This document shows, one piece after another, positions 35,193 through 44,082 of a stretch of DNA of 62,446 nucleotides. The notes under the pieces are model-generated. The model did not search any database. It had not been told where the DNA came from and saw nothing but the letters and a program-made list of their open reading frames with translations. Position 1 is the stretch's first letter. Each line of letters starts with the position of its first letter. The stretch is from NCBI GenBank assembly GCA_016186905.1, contig JACPKS010000054.1, positions 1 to 62,446 on the forward strand, written 5' to 3'. The translations under genes and the position numbers were made by a program. The DNA is from Deltaproteobacteria bacterium. Its GTDB lineage: Bacteria; Bdellovibrionota; UBA1018; UBA923.

Positions 35193-36613
35193 GAAGCGTT
35201 CCCCTTTCGCGCGGCGAGCTTCTTTTCGGGAACGCCGAACAGAATGCTGCGTCTGGTGCCGGTGAAATAGGCTTTCACGACTCGGGCCACGTCCTCGCGC
35301 TTGACCGCTTTGACCGCGTTCAGGATTTCGATTCCTGTTTCGAAGCGGCCCGTCGCGGTTTCGTAGAAACCGAGAAAGCGCGCTTTGTCGTGGTTGCTGT
35401 CGAGATCGTCGAAGACGTTGTAGCGCAGAAGCGCGACCGAGCGGGTGAGCTCGTCCCGCGTCACCTTTCCGTCGCGGACTTCCGCCAGTGCCGCGTCGAT
35501 CGCGGCGAGAGCCTGGCGCGCGGTTTTGCCCTTCTGCATGTTCACGAAGAAGATGAAAAGCCCGGGGTCTTTGTGCTCGCTGTTGTAGATTTCCACTCCG
35601 GTTGCGATGCCGCCGTCGACAAGTTTGCGGTAGAGACGCGAGCTTTTACCCACGGCGAGAATATTGCGCAGCACTTCGAGCGCCGGAAAGTCGCGGTGAC
35701 TTCCCTCCGGCACGTGATACGCCAGCACGAGCTTCTCCACCTCGGTCTTCATCGGGCGTGTTTCGGATCGTTCGCCTTCCTGCGACGTTTCGGCGACGGT
35801 TCTGTTGCGCTCGATCGGCGAAGAGGGAAGTTTTCCGTAGTATTTTTCGACCGTCTTCAACGCGGTATCCGCGTTCACGTCGCCCACGACGGCGATGACC
35901 GCGTTGTTGGGCGCATAATATTTCCTGTAGAATTTCTCGCACTGGCTCGCCTTGGCGTCGCGCAGGTCAGGTTCGTAGCCGATGACTGGCCAATGGTAAG
36001 GGTGGTGCTTGTACGCGACCTCGTAGATCCGCTCATAGAGCTGTCCGTCGGGGCTGTTTTCGTTGCGGAAGCGCCGTTCGTTCTGAACAACCTCGCGCTC
36101 CTTATCAAGGACTTCGTCGTCGACGAGAAGGTTCACCATCCGCTCCGATTCCAGCGACGCGATCAGATCGAGGTTGTCGCGGCGGCCGGTCACCGGGAGG
36201 CTTTGCACGTAGGCGGTATAGTCGCGGTTCGTGAACGCGTTTTCGCCTTCCGCGCCCGCCGACTCGAGAATCTTGTCGAACTCCCCGTCTTTGTGGTTCT
36301 TCGTCGCTTTGAACATCATGTGCTCGAACAGGTGGGCGAGGCCGGTGAGTCCCACATCCTCATCCTTCGAACCCACCCTGAACCAAGTCTGGTACGAAAA
36401 CGTCGGCGCCGAATGGTCTTCGAGCACCAGGAGAGTGAGGCCGTTCTCAAGGCGATAGCGATGAACGAGGGCGCTCCCGCCCGGGCCGGGCGATGTTTCG
36501 GAAGTTCCGAACCACTTCGACGTGCCCAGATCTTGGGCGGGCTGGCGATGGGAACACGCCGAAAGCGCGAACGGCGCGGCCACGACGAACGAAAGAAAAA
36601 TAAAAGTTTTCAT
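35189..36613 (-). CDS. M16-family zinc peptidase lipoprotein (catalytic subunit)
   Basis: The 474-residue protein has the inverted zinc motif GLAHLFEHMMFKAT (HxxEH) with a downstream Glu in the ENAFTNRDYTAYV region. Start ATG 36613 follows AGAGGA and gives a lipoprotein signal (MKTFIFLSFVVAAPFALSAC) with lipobox L-S-A-C, so it is anchored in the outer or inner membrane. The frame runs 66 codons further upstream but those lack a signal. Its second half lacks the Arg/Tyr pair, which is supplied by the neighbour. The likely role is periplasmic peptide breakdown. Confidence 0.87.
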   Translation of the reverse strand: MKTFIFLSFVVAAPFALSACSHRQPAQDLGTSKWFGTSETSPGPGGSALVHRYRLENGLTLLVLEDHSAPTFSYQTWFRVGSKDEDVGLTGLAHLFEHMMFKATKNHKDGEFDKILESAGAEGENAFTNRDYTAYVQSLPVTGRRDNLDLIASLESERMVNLLVDDEVLDKEREVVQNERRFRNENSPDGQLYERIYEVAYKHHPYHWPVIGYEPDLRDAKASQCEKFYRKYYAPNNAVIAVVGDVNADTALKTVEKYYGKLPSSPIERNRTVAETSQEGERSETRPMKTEVEKLVLAYHVPEGSHRDFPALEVLRNILAVGKSSRLYRKLVDGGIATGVEIYNSEHKDPGLFIFFVNMQKGKTARQALAAIDAALAEVRDGKVTRDELTRSVALLRYNVFDDLDSNHDKARFLGFYETATGRFETGIEILNAVKAVKREDVARVVKAYFTGTRRSILFGVPEKKLAARKGNAS

Positions 36614-36694
36614 GGAGGGATCCTCTTTACCGTGCGCGCCGGTCGCGTTTTGAAGTGCTTGCGCAGTAGTGTAACATGGCGGTGGGGATTGAAA

Positions 36695-37555
36695 ATGGAA
36701 ATCAGGCCGGTCGGCACAATTCGACGACACAGGGCAGATCGCGCCGCCGCGTTGAAGTTGAGTTTCGCGAGCGCCGCGCTCGTCGCGCTCGTCGCGGCTG
36801 CGTGGCTTCACGGGCCCTCAGCCGCGCGCGAGGTTCGCGGCCTCGTCTCCCGTTTTATTTCCGGTCGCGTGCTTTCGCGCTTCACGCTCCGCGAGCTTGA
36901 GTGGCGTGAGATCGGTACGGGAAATTTAAGCGCGCGCGTGAATGACGATCTGCTCTGGAAAACGAGCGGATTGCGCAAGGGCCAGCCGCTCTTCGAAACT
37001 CCCCTCGCGGAAATCGAAACAAAGCTGACGACGATTCCGTGGCTGAAGTCCGTGCGGATTCAGGAGCGCTTGCCTTCCGGTCTTTTTATTCAGTACGAAA
37101 CGCATCAGGCAAAAGCCATCGGTCTTCGCAGCCACAAACCGTGGTTACTATCAGCGGAAGGACATTGGATTGCTCCGGCTTCGGCACTCGATCTGGATCT
37201 TCCGGTTCTCAGCGGCTTTGAATCCAGAGAAGATGCGGTGGATTGGCTCAGTGCATTCGAAAGGATCTTTAAAGAGGAAGTTCTTCAAGTTCACGAAGTT
37301 ACTGCGGTACGTCTTCGCGCCGGGAAGGCGATAAAAATCCAAGCGCTCGTGGAGATGCGTTATCGCCATCCGGTGGGCGCGCAAGCCGCCAAGGCTCTCG
37401 TGATCGCGGATGCCGCGGCTAGTTCGTCGCGCGATAAGATGTTCATCCGACTAAAACACGTCATTCAATATCTTATCAAAAACAACATCTTAGTCTCGAC
37501 GATCGATTTGCGCGCGGGGCAGAAAGTAGTTGTAAACGTCGGGAAGCGTCTGTAG
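36695..37555 (+). CDS. ftsQ: Cell division protein FtsQ
   Basis: FtsQ links early and late divisome proteins from the periplasm. The 286-residue protein has a basic cytoplasmic N-terminus, one membrane span at about 22-42 (LSFASAALVALVAAAWL), and a POTRA domain at about 65-135 (FTLRELEWREIG, PWLKSVRIQERLP). Position directly upstream of ftsA and ftsZ supports the call. The frame is open far upstream, opposite the M16 gene; ATG 36695 is the first start that gives the normal topology. Confidence 0.88.
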   Translation: MEIRPVGTIRRHRADRAAALKLSFASAALVALVAAAWLHGPSAAREVRGLVSRFISGRVLSRFTLRELEWREIGTGNLSARVNDDLLWKTSGLRKGQPLFETPLAEIETKLTTIPWLKSVRIQERLPSGLFIQYETHQAKAIGLRSHKPWLLSAEGHWIAPASALDLDLPVLSGFESREDAVDWLSAFERIFKEEVLQVHEVTAVRLRAGKAIKIQALVEMRYRHPVGAQAAKALVIADAAASSSRDKMFIRLKHVIQYLIKNNILVSTIDLRAGQKVVVNVGKRL

Positions 37556-37621
37556 ACTTTTTAGACAAGGCGCATTTAGCCGGATCAAAGTTTGCCGTCG
37601 TACGCAAGGAAGCGGAGGATT

Positions 37622-38929
37622 ATGGCACGAGCTCAAAGAAAAGACGTCATCGTCGGTCTCGACATCGGCACGACCAAGATCTGCGCGATCGTCGGGGAAA
37701 CCACGGAAAACGGGATCGACATCGTCGGCATCGGCACGCACCCCTCTTCGGGACTGCGCAAAGGCGTGGTCATCAACATCGACAGCACCGTCGAGAGCAT
37801 CAAGAAGGCGATCGAAGAAGCCGAGCTGATGGCGGGCTGCGAGATCCGCACCGCGTATGTCGGCATCGCGGGCGGGCACATCTCAAGCTTGAACAGCCAC
37901 GGCATCGTCGCGATCAAAGACAACGAGATCACCGAAAACGACGTCAAGCGCGTCACCGAAGCGGCGAAGGCCGTGGCGATTCCGCTCGACCGCGAAGTGA
38001 TCCACGTCATTCCGCAGGAATTCATCATCGACGACCAGGACGGAATCAAAGAGCCTGTCGGGATGTGCGGCGTGCGGCTTGAAGCGAAAGTTCACATCGT
38101 CACCGGCGCGGTGTCGAGCGCGCAGAACATCGTCAAATCCTGCAATAAGGCTGGAATCGCGGTTGCCGAGCTCGTCCTCGAACCGATCGCGTCGGCCGAG
38201 GCGGTTCTGACCGCGGATGAGCGCGAGCTCGGCGTCGTGCTCGTCGACATCGGCGGCGGAACGACCGACATCGCGATCTACTCGCAGAGCTCGCTCGTGC
38301 ATACGGCAGTGCTCGCCGTCGGCGGAAATCACATCACCAACGACATCGCGGTGGGGCTTCGCACCCCGCAGAACGAGGCCGAGAAGATCAAGCTCAAGCA
38401 CGGCTGCGCGATGGCGTCGATGGTCAACCCCGACGAGACGATCGAGGTTCCGGGAGTGGGAGGAAGAAAACCGCGCACGGTTCTTCGCAAGCTCCTTGCC
38501 GAGATCATCGAGCCCCGCATCGAGGAGATTTTTTCGCTCGTTCAACGCGAAGTGGTGAAGAGCGGCTATCAGGATCTCGTCGCGAGCGGAATCGTGCTGA
38601 CCGGCGGCGCCTCGATTCTTGAAGGAATGCCCGAGCTCGCCGAGTTCATCTTCGACATGCCGGTGAAACGCGGGATGCCGCTGGGCCTTGGAGGATTGAA
38701 AGACGTCGTGAACAGCCCGAAGTTCGCGACGGCGGTCGGTTTGCTGCGCTATATGGCCAACAAGACGGCGGGCAGGGCGAAGGGCGCGGGCCGAATGTTC
38801 GCGAAGTTCCAAACGGGAAAAGTTCAGGCGCGCGAGAAAAGCGCGGGCGGAAACGTTTCGGAAGGTTTGACGGGCGCTTACGATAAAGTCCGCACGTCGA
38901 TGAAGGGCTGGATAAAAGATTTATTCTAA
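37622..38929 (+). CDS. ftsA: Cell division protein FtsA
   Basis: FtsA is the actin-like membrane tether for FtsZ. The 435-residue protein has phosphate-1 VGLDIGTTKICAIVG, VLVDIGGGTTDIAIY (phosphate 2) and VLTGGASILEGMPELAE (adenosine motif). The C-terminus KGWIKDLF is a short amphipathic membrane-targeting helix. ATG 37622 follows GGAGG by 4-5 nt and is preferred over TTG 37592. It is 66 bp after ftsQ and 15 bp before ftsZ. Confidence 0.97.
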   Translation: MARAQRKDVIVGLDIGTTKICAIVGETTENGIDIVGIGTHPSSGLRKGVVINIDSTVESIKKAIEEAELMAGCEIRTAYVGIAGGHISSLNSHGIVAIKDNEITENDVKRVTEAAKAVAIPLDREVIHVIPQEFIIDDQDGIKEPVGMCGVRLEAKVHIVTGAVSSAQNIVKSCNKAGIAVAELVLEPIASAEAVLTADERELGVVLVDIGGGTTDIAIYSQSSLVHTAVLAVGGNHITNDIAVGLRTPQNEAEKIKLKHGCAMASMVNPDETIEVPGVGGRKPRTVLRKLLAEIIEPRIEEIFSLVQREVVKSGYQDLVASGIVLTGGASILEGMPELAEFIFDMPVKRGMPLGLGGLKDVVNSPKFATAVGLLRYMANKTAGRAKGAGRMFAKFQTGKVQAREKSAGGNVSEGLTGAYDKVRTSMKGWIKDLF

Positions 38930-38944
38930 ACGGAGGAACACGGA

Positions 38945-40606
38945 ATGTTCGAACTCGCTGAGGAATCAAAGGAAGTGACGGGAGCCAAGATCAAGGTCAT
39001 CGGCGTCGGCGGCAGCGGCGGCAACGCCATCAACACGATGATTCGGATGGGGCTCGACGGCGTCGAGTTCATCGCGGCCAACACCGACATGCAAGCACTT
39101 GAAGCGTCGCTCGCGAACGTGAAAATCCAGATCGGTGCCGAGCTCACGAAGGGCCTTGGCGCGGGGGCGAATCCCGAGATCGGACGCCAGGCGGCGCTCG
39201 AGGACTACGCGAAAATTTCGGAGGCTTTGGCGGGCGCCGACATGGTCTTCGTCACCGCCGGCATGGGGGGCGGAACGGGAACGGGCGCCGCGCCCATCAT
39301 CGCGAAAATCGCGAAAGAGGTCGGCGCGCTCACGGTCGGCGTGGTCACGAAGCCCTTTCTTTTTGAAGGAAGAAAGAGAATGAAGCAGGCCGACTTGGGA
39401 TTGAGCAACCTGCGCGATGCCGTGGACAGCCTGATTACGATCCCAAATAACCGGCTTTTGAGTCTTGCCGACGCGAATCTCTCGATGATCGACGCGTTCA
39501 AGAAGGCCGATGAGGTTCTTCTCCACGCGGTTCAGGGAATTTCGGATCTCATCAACCACACGGGTCTCATCAATTCCGATTTCGCCGACGTGAAGACGAT
39601 CATGTCGAGCAAGGGTTTGGCGCTCATGGGCATCGGCACGGCCTCGGGCGAGAGCCGCGCGGTGGATGCCGCCCGCAAAGCGATCTCTTCGCCGCTGCTC
39701 GAAGACGTTTCGATCGATGGCGCTACGGGCATCATCATCAACATCACGGGCGGCTCGAATCTCAAGATCCACGAGGTCAACGAGGCGACGACGCTCATCA
39801 TGGAAGCGGCGGATCCCGACGCCGAGATCATCTTCGGCACCGTCATCGACGAGAACATGGAAAACGAGGTCAAGGTCACGGTCATCGCGACGGGGCTCGG
39901 TCCGAAGGACCGGCCATATGCGGAGGCGAAGGACCAGCCGTTCCGTTCGGCCGCGAAGCCGGTGGATTGCGAAAAACCGTTTGAAAAACCCGCTGCGGCC
40001 GCCGCGGAGCCTGCGTTCAGGATCGAGGAGTTTTTAGTCGCGCCGCAGGCGCGCCAGGAGAGAGAGCCGCAGGCACGCCAACAGGTAGAGCCGCAGGCGT
40101 ATCAGGAGGCGGAACCGGAGGTGCCCCCGCAGGTTGCGCACGAGGAAGCCGTGCCGGTTTCGCGGTATGAGCTGGTACCGGAAAAGCCTGAGTCCGCTCC
40201 GGCGTACCCCGCGCCGGTCGCTGAAAAGCTCTCGGAGAAATCCGCCGAGAAACCGGCGGAGGCCCTCGCGGAGCCCTCCCTTGATCTGCCTTCTTCGTAC
40301 TGCGATGACGGTTCGGAGGAGGATTTCGACAACGACGAAGCGGAACCGATGTTGAACTTGCAGCCGCGCTCCGCGGCTCCGATTCCGGCCGAAAGTCCCA
40401 ACGCGCGCTTCGCTTCGTATCCGCAAAGCGCGAGCCCGACGTTTCGCGATCACAGCCCTGGATTGCAGAACAAGGCGGTCGATCTCGCCAAGGCCCGCGC
40501 CCTGGCGCAGAAGCTGGGCTTGAGCAACCTCACGGACGACGAGGAGTTCGACGTGCCCACGTTCATCCGCCGGCAGCAGCAGGATCAGGATGTGAAGCCG
40601 ACTTAG
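38945..40606 (+). CDS. ftsZ: Cell division GTPase FtsZ with a long linker
   Basis: FtsZ polymerises into the division ring. The GTPase core spans about 1-320 with [17 protein letters not shown], the [10 protein letters not shown] tubulin signature and [11 protein letters not shown]. The protein is 553 residues, against about 380-400 in most bacteria. The extra length is a disordered linker of roughly 200 residues, rich in Glu, Pro, Ala and Gln. The linker holds three tandem PQA(R/Y)Q units (about residues 362-390) and [10 protein letters not shown] repeats. The C-terminal DVPTFIRRQ peptide for FtsA binding is intact. A GGAGG site lies 9 nt upstream. Confidence 0.97.
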   Translation: MFELAEESKEVTGAKIKVIGVGGSGGNAINTMIRMGLDGVEFIAANTDMQALEASLANVKIQIGAELTKGLGAGANPEIGRQAALEDYAKISEALAGADMVFVTAGMGGGTGTGAAPIIAKIAKEVGALTVGVVTKPFLFEGRKRMKQADLGLSNLRDAVDSLITIPNNRLLSLADANLSMIDAFKKADEVLLHAVQGISDLINHTGLINSDFADVKTIMSSKGLALMGIGTASGESRAVDAARKAISSPLLEDVSIDGATGIIINITGGSNLKIHEVNEATTLIMEAADPDAEIIFGTVIDENMENEVKVTVIATGLGPKDRPYAEAKDQPFRSAAKPVDCEKPFEKPAAAAAEPAFRIEEFLVAPQARQEREPQARQQVEPQAYQEAEPEVPPQVAHEEAVPVSRYELVPEKPESAPAYPAPVAEKLSEKSAEKPAEALAEPSLDLPSSYCDDGSEEDFDNDEAEPMLNLQPRSAAPIPAESPNARFASYPQSASPTFRDHSPGLQNKAVDLAKARALAQKLGLSNLTDDEEFDVPTFIRRQQQDQDVKPT

Positions 40607-40757
40607 AAATCCGAGTAGCGTTTTTGCGACGAAGTGGCCGCTTTGCGTCCACGTTCCGAAATCTCGCCGATAAATCGACGCGCTTTAGTGCCCGAGTTCG
40701 AAGCTCGCGCGCATAAATTCGCAACACAGAGGCGAGAATGTGTCTGGATTGTTTACC

Positions 40758-40800
40758 CGCGTGTGGCTTCGGAACGCGTGGAGTTCCTCCGCCACACGCG
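40758..40800. repeat. Hairpin in the ftsZ-HNH gap
   Basis: Arms CGCGTGTGGC (40758-40767) and GCCACACGCG (40791-40800) pair perfectly, with a GGAAC/GTTCC pair inside. No T-run follows. It is the only structure I see in the 526-bp gap from 40607 to 41132, which is AT-richer than its surroundings; a 99-codon frame there has no family or ribosome-binding site. Confidence 0.55.
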
Positions 40801-41132
40801 ACAGAAATTTAACGAAAACGCCCGCGTGATGCACGGCGAAAGACATCTTCATTCGAAAGGGTGTAGTTTTTTCAAACGGACTGTTTTTTCTACACGGTTT
40901 TTGAATGCGATCTCGCGCACGAACGAACCGTAGAAATATTTTTTAGTGCAAACGACTTGAAACTTCACGTGCGCCTGCGTGAGGTGACTCTGTGTTGAAA
41001 TATTTCACGCTTGATTTTTAAAACTGGCTCACTGATTTTTTCCACGCAACTGAGAGCGAATGCGCGCGATCGATGAAAACCACGTGGTACTGAACTTGCT
41101 CCAGCTTTTGCGTTGCGCGGAGGTAACAAGCA

Positions 41133-42122
41133 ATGAAATTTCACGAACTTCATCGGCGGGCACTCGAAGCGGCACGAAAGTTTTTTCAGGCTGAAGCAGA
41201 GCTGCTCGATCTCATCCAAAAAATCGACGGGTGCAAGGGCTTTCGAGATCTCGGCCACACGAGTCTTTTTTCGTATGCCGTTGGCGAGCTGAAGCTTTCC
41301 GAGAGTGTTGCGCTGAATCTGATTAACGTCGCGCGGAAGGCGATTCAGATTCCCGCTCTGAAAACCGAAATTCAGTCGGGAAACTTGAGCGTATGCAAAG
41401 CGCGAAAGATCGTGTCGGTGCTGAACGTCCAAAATCAGGTGGAATGGATCGAAAAAGCGAAGGCGCTACCGACGCGAAAATTGGAAAAGGAGATTGCGAA
41501 GACCGCGCCAGGCGAAGCGTTTCCCGAGCGCGTTCGGTACGTCACCGAGACGCGCGTGAATTTAAGTTTCTCGCTTGATGAAAAAACATTGGAAACGATT
41601 AAACGTGTGCAAGATCTTGAAAGTCAGAGAAAGGGTCGCGCCGTTACGCTTGAAGAAACGCTTGCCGCGATGGCAGCTTTCTATGTTGAAAAGAATGATC
41701 CTGTGGAAAAAGCGAAGCGCGTATTCGCGAAAATCAGCACCAGCCGGAAGACGAACCTTATCGTCGAAAGCTCGGAACGTGCGCTTGAGAATGCCTTACA
41801 CGATCACTCGGATGTCACGGTGACATGCGGACACGCTGGGCGCGCGCCGAAGGCGCGAACGCTGAAACAGCATGGATTAGAGCAAATGGGCAGGTCATTG
41901 CATTTTCGCCAGCCCATTCCTGCCGCGACCGAACACGCGCTCGCCCTAAGAGACGGCGGGCAGTGCACGGCGAAAAATAATCAAGGGGTGCGCTGCGAAG
42001 AGCGTCGCTGGCTTCACGTCCATCACATTAAGCACGTAAGCAAAGGCGGAAGTGACGCGATCGAAAATCTGACAACGCTGTGCTCGGCGCATCACAAAAT
42101 GCGCCATGACCGGCCGGCGTGA
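41133..42122 (+). CDS. HNH endonuclease-domain protein (13E12/DUF222-like)
   Basis: The 329-residue protein has a helical, charged N-terminal region (about 1-230) and a C-terminal HNH domain at about 265-329. The zinc and catalytic residues lie in WLHVHHIKHVSKGGSDAIEN and LTTLCSAHHKMRH. Start ATG follows GGAGG by 10 nt. Proteins of this architecture occur as scattered, often multicopy accessory genes in deltaproteobacterial genomes; cleavage target unknown. The gene is AT-richer than ftsZ and the subtilase gene and is followed by a palindrome of the dispersed family, suggesting acquisition. Confidence 0.82.
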   Translation: MKFHELHRRALEAARKFFQAEAELLDLIQKIDGCKGFRDLGHTSLFSYAVGELKLSESVALNLINVARKAIQIPALKTEIQSGNLSVCKARKIVSVLNVQNQVEWIEKAKALPTRKLEKEIAKTAPGEAFPERVRYVTETRVNLSFSLDEKTLETIKRVQDLESQRKGRAVTLEETLAAMAAFYVEKNDPVEKAKRVFAKISTSRKTNLIVESSERALENALHDHSDVTVTCGHAGRAPKARTLKQHGLEQMGRSLHFRQPIPAATEHALALRDGGQCTAKNNQGVRCEERRWLHVHHIKHVSKGGSDAIENLTTLCSAHHKMRHDRPA

Positions 42123-42146
42123 CAGGACAGTAAAGGGCGAGTGAGG

Positions 42147-42162
42147 ATTCAAAATTTTGAAT
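42147..42162. repeat. 16-bp perfect palindrome ATTCAAAATTTTGAAT
   Basis: It lies 25 bp downstream of the HNH gene stop. It has the same core as the palindrome at 25046-25065 and the half-site pairs at 61488 and 61532. Confidence 0.85.
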
Positions 42163-42339
42163 GAGCCGCTTTGCGACTTTCGCTGCGCGAAGTGTATGTC
42201 CCGATTTTCGGGCACGCAAGCCCCCCTGTAAAAAATAATTCTACGCATTTTCCGCTCAAAAACTTTGCAATCCCAAACGTGCTTCATACTATTTTCTGTG
42301 TTCGTTCCACAAAGGCGTTTTTAGGAGGGAGTCTTTCGC

Positions 42340-43731
42340 ATGTCCAAGGTTCGTTTTGTTCTCGCGTTGATCGTTTCGGTTCTCACGTTCGCGCCGATGG
42401 GCGCGTGGAGCGTGCCGCCCGCGGGCGGAATGCGCTACAAGCCGAACGAGCTCATCGTGAGGTACAAGCACGGTGTTCGCCGGGACGCTCCGTTCATGGA
42501 GAATCTCTACTCGAGCAGCGGAGTGGTGAGAGTGAAGCGCTTCCACAGCCGCTTCCGCGACTTCGAGCACCTCATCCTCGCGCCGGGAACCGATCTTGGG
42601 CGGGCGGCGCGCAATCTGCAGTCCAATTCCGCGGTCGCATACGTGCAGCCCAATTACATCCTTTACATTCAGCCCGTGCTCAATCGCAACGAGGCCGCCG
42701 CATACGGGTGGAGACACCTTCCCGCGAATCGGTTTCCCGTTCCTCGGTTGGAAGAGGGCGAACGGCCCGCGATCGCGCCGAAGCCCGCCGAGGTGAACCC
42801 GCCGGTTGCCGATCCGGATCTCGACCAGTCTTACGGCATTTCCAAGATCGGAGCGAAGAAAGCTTGGACCGCGAGCCGCGGTTCGCAACACATCGTCGTC
42901 GGGGTGATCGATACGGGCGTCGATTACAACCACCAGGATCTGAGCTTCAATATGTGGAGAAATCCGGATCCGAACGCCAAAGATATTGTCGGTTGGGACT
43001 TCATCCACAACGACAATCTTCCGTTCGACGATCATAACCACGGCTCGCACTGCTCGGGCGTGATCGGCGCGGTGGGCGGCAACGGCGTCGGCATCAGCGG
43101 CGTCAACCAGCGCGTTTCGATCATGGCGCTTAAATTTCTCTCCGCGGAGGGAAGCGGCGAGACCGTCGACGCGGTCAAGGCCATCGACTACGCGATCGGT
43201 CACGGCGCCAACGTGCTGAGCAACAGCTGGGGAGGCGGCGCGGACGAAGACAACAAGATGCTCGAGGAAGCGATTCTGCGGGCGGATAAGGCCGGCATTC
43301 TCTTCGTGGCGGCCGCCGGCAACAACTCGGGCGACAACGATACCGATCCGATGTATCCGGCCGGGTTTCAGACGCCGAACATGATCGCGGTCGCGGCGAC
43401 CGACGCGCAAGACCGGCGCGCGTTTTTCTCGAACTACGGCGTGAAGACCGTGCACCTCGGAGCTCCCGGCGTGAACGTCTACAGCACCGTGGCGGGCAAT
43501 CGGTACGCGAAGATGTCAGGCACCTCGATGGCCTGCCCGCATGTGGCGGGTGCCGCCGCGTTGTTGTGGTCGACGAATCCACGGCTGTCGCACAAGGAAG
43601 TCAAAGCAGCGCTTCTTGCGGGCGTGGATAGAATCCCCGCGATGGAAGGCAAGACCATTACGGGTGGACGCCTCAACATCGCGCGTTCCATGGGCGCGAT
43701 GTTGCAGCACCTCCGCGCGCGCGGTTTTTAA
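42340..43731 (+). CDS. Secreted subtilisin-like serine protease (S8)
   Basis: The 463-residue protein has a signal peptide (about 1-24, ending GAWSV) and an inhibitor-I9-like propeptide at about 35-105 (NELIVRYKHG, SNSAVAYVQPNYI). The catalytic domain has Asp in VGVIDTGVDYNHQDL, His in DHNHGSHCSGVIGA, oxyanion Asn in FVAAAGNNSGD, and Ser in SGTSMACPHVAGAAAL. AGGAGGG lies about 11 nt before the ATG. Extracellular protein digestion is expected, consistent with a predatory or scavenging life. Confidence 0.93.
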   Translation: MSKVRFVLALIVSVLTFAPMGAWSVPPAGGMRYKPNELIVRYKHGVRRDAPFMENLYSSSGVVRVKRFHSRFRDFEHLILAPGTDLGRAARNLQSNSAVAYVQPNYILYIQPVLNRNEAAAYGWRHLPANRFPVPRLEEGERPAIAPKPAEVNPPVADPDLDQSYGISKIGAKKAWTASRGSQHIVVGVIDTGVDYNHQDLSFNMWRNPDPNAKDIVGWDFIHNDNLPFDDHNHGSHCSGVIGAVGGNGVGISGVNQRVSIMALKFLSAEGSGETVDAVKAIDYAIGHGANVLSNSWGGGADEDNKMLEEAILRADKAGILFVAAAGNNSGDNDTDPMYPAGFQTPNMIAVAATDAQDRRAFFSNYGVKTVHLGAPGVNVYSTVAGNRYAKMSGTSMACPHVAGAAALLWSTNPRLSHKEVKAALLAGVDRIPAMEGKTITGGRLNIARSMGAMLQHLRARGF

Positions 43732-43887
43732 ATAGCGTCTTTTGACTTGATACTTCGTCAGTTTTGGCTCGAAAATCCTCACGTACTTACGTATATGGAC
43801 CCGTCCCGATTGCTAGAGATTTGATTTCTGGCTGATGGATAAAGACTGCGTTCATATATCCGGCCTGTTTGCGAGCCTGTAAATCCG

Positions 43888-44026
43888 GCTCTGGCCCTGA
43901 TGGATTGTGCGCTCCCGGTCCTCATTATGTCCTGCGCAAGTGGGCGTTACAAACCCCGCCAGGTCCGGAAGGAAGCAACGGTAGTACACAGCTTGCTGTG
44001 ACGCAGCCAAGCCGGAGGGCCGGACA
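43888..44026 (+). ncRNA. ffs: Signal recognition particle RNA (4.5S-type)
   Basis: The universally conserved domain IV core is present: CAGGTCCGGAAGGAAGCA at 43960-43977 with the GGAA tetraloop and asymmetric loop. CTGGCCC at 43891-43897 pairs with GGGCCGG at 44017-44023, closing a long hairpin. Ends are approximate. The RNA binds Ffh for co-translational membrane targeting. It lies about 57 bp upstream of dnaX, the same order as in many bacteria. Confidence 0.9.
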
Positions 44027-44082
44027 CCCGGCTCCCAAAGTCCGCATGCGGGCTAAAAGCGGTTTTCATCGAGGTGTTTTTT

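Noticed and set aside
35390..36694. Very long plus-strand open frame continuing into ftsQ
   Set aside because: It is antisense to the M16 lipoprotein gene, has no family features, and arises from GC-rich codon bias. FtsQ starts at 36695.
37883..38812. 309-codon minus-strand frame opposite ftsA
   Set aside because: Shadow of a highly conserved gene.
40634..40933. 99-codon plus-strand frame after ftsZ
   Set aside because: No ribosome-binding site, no recognised family, and it spans a hairpin.
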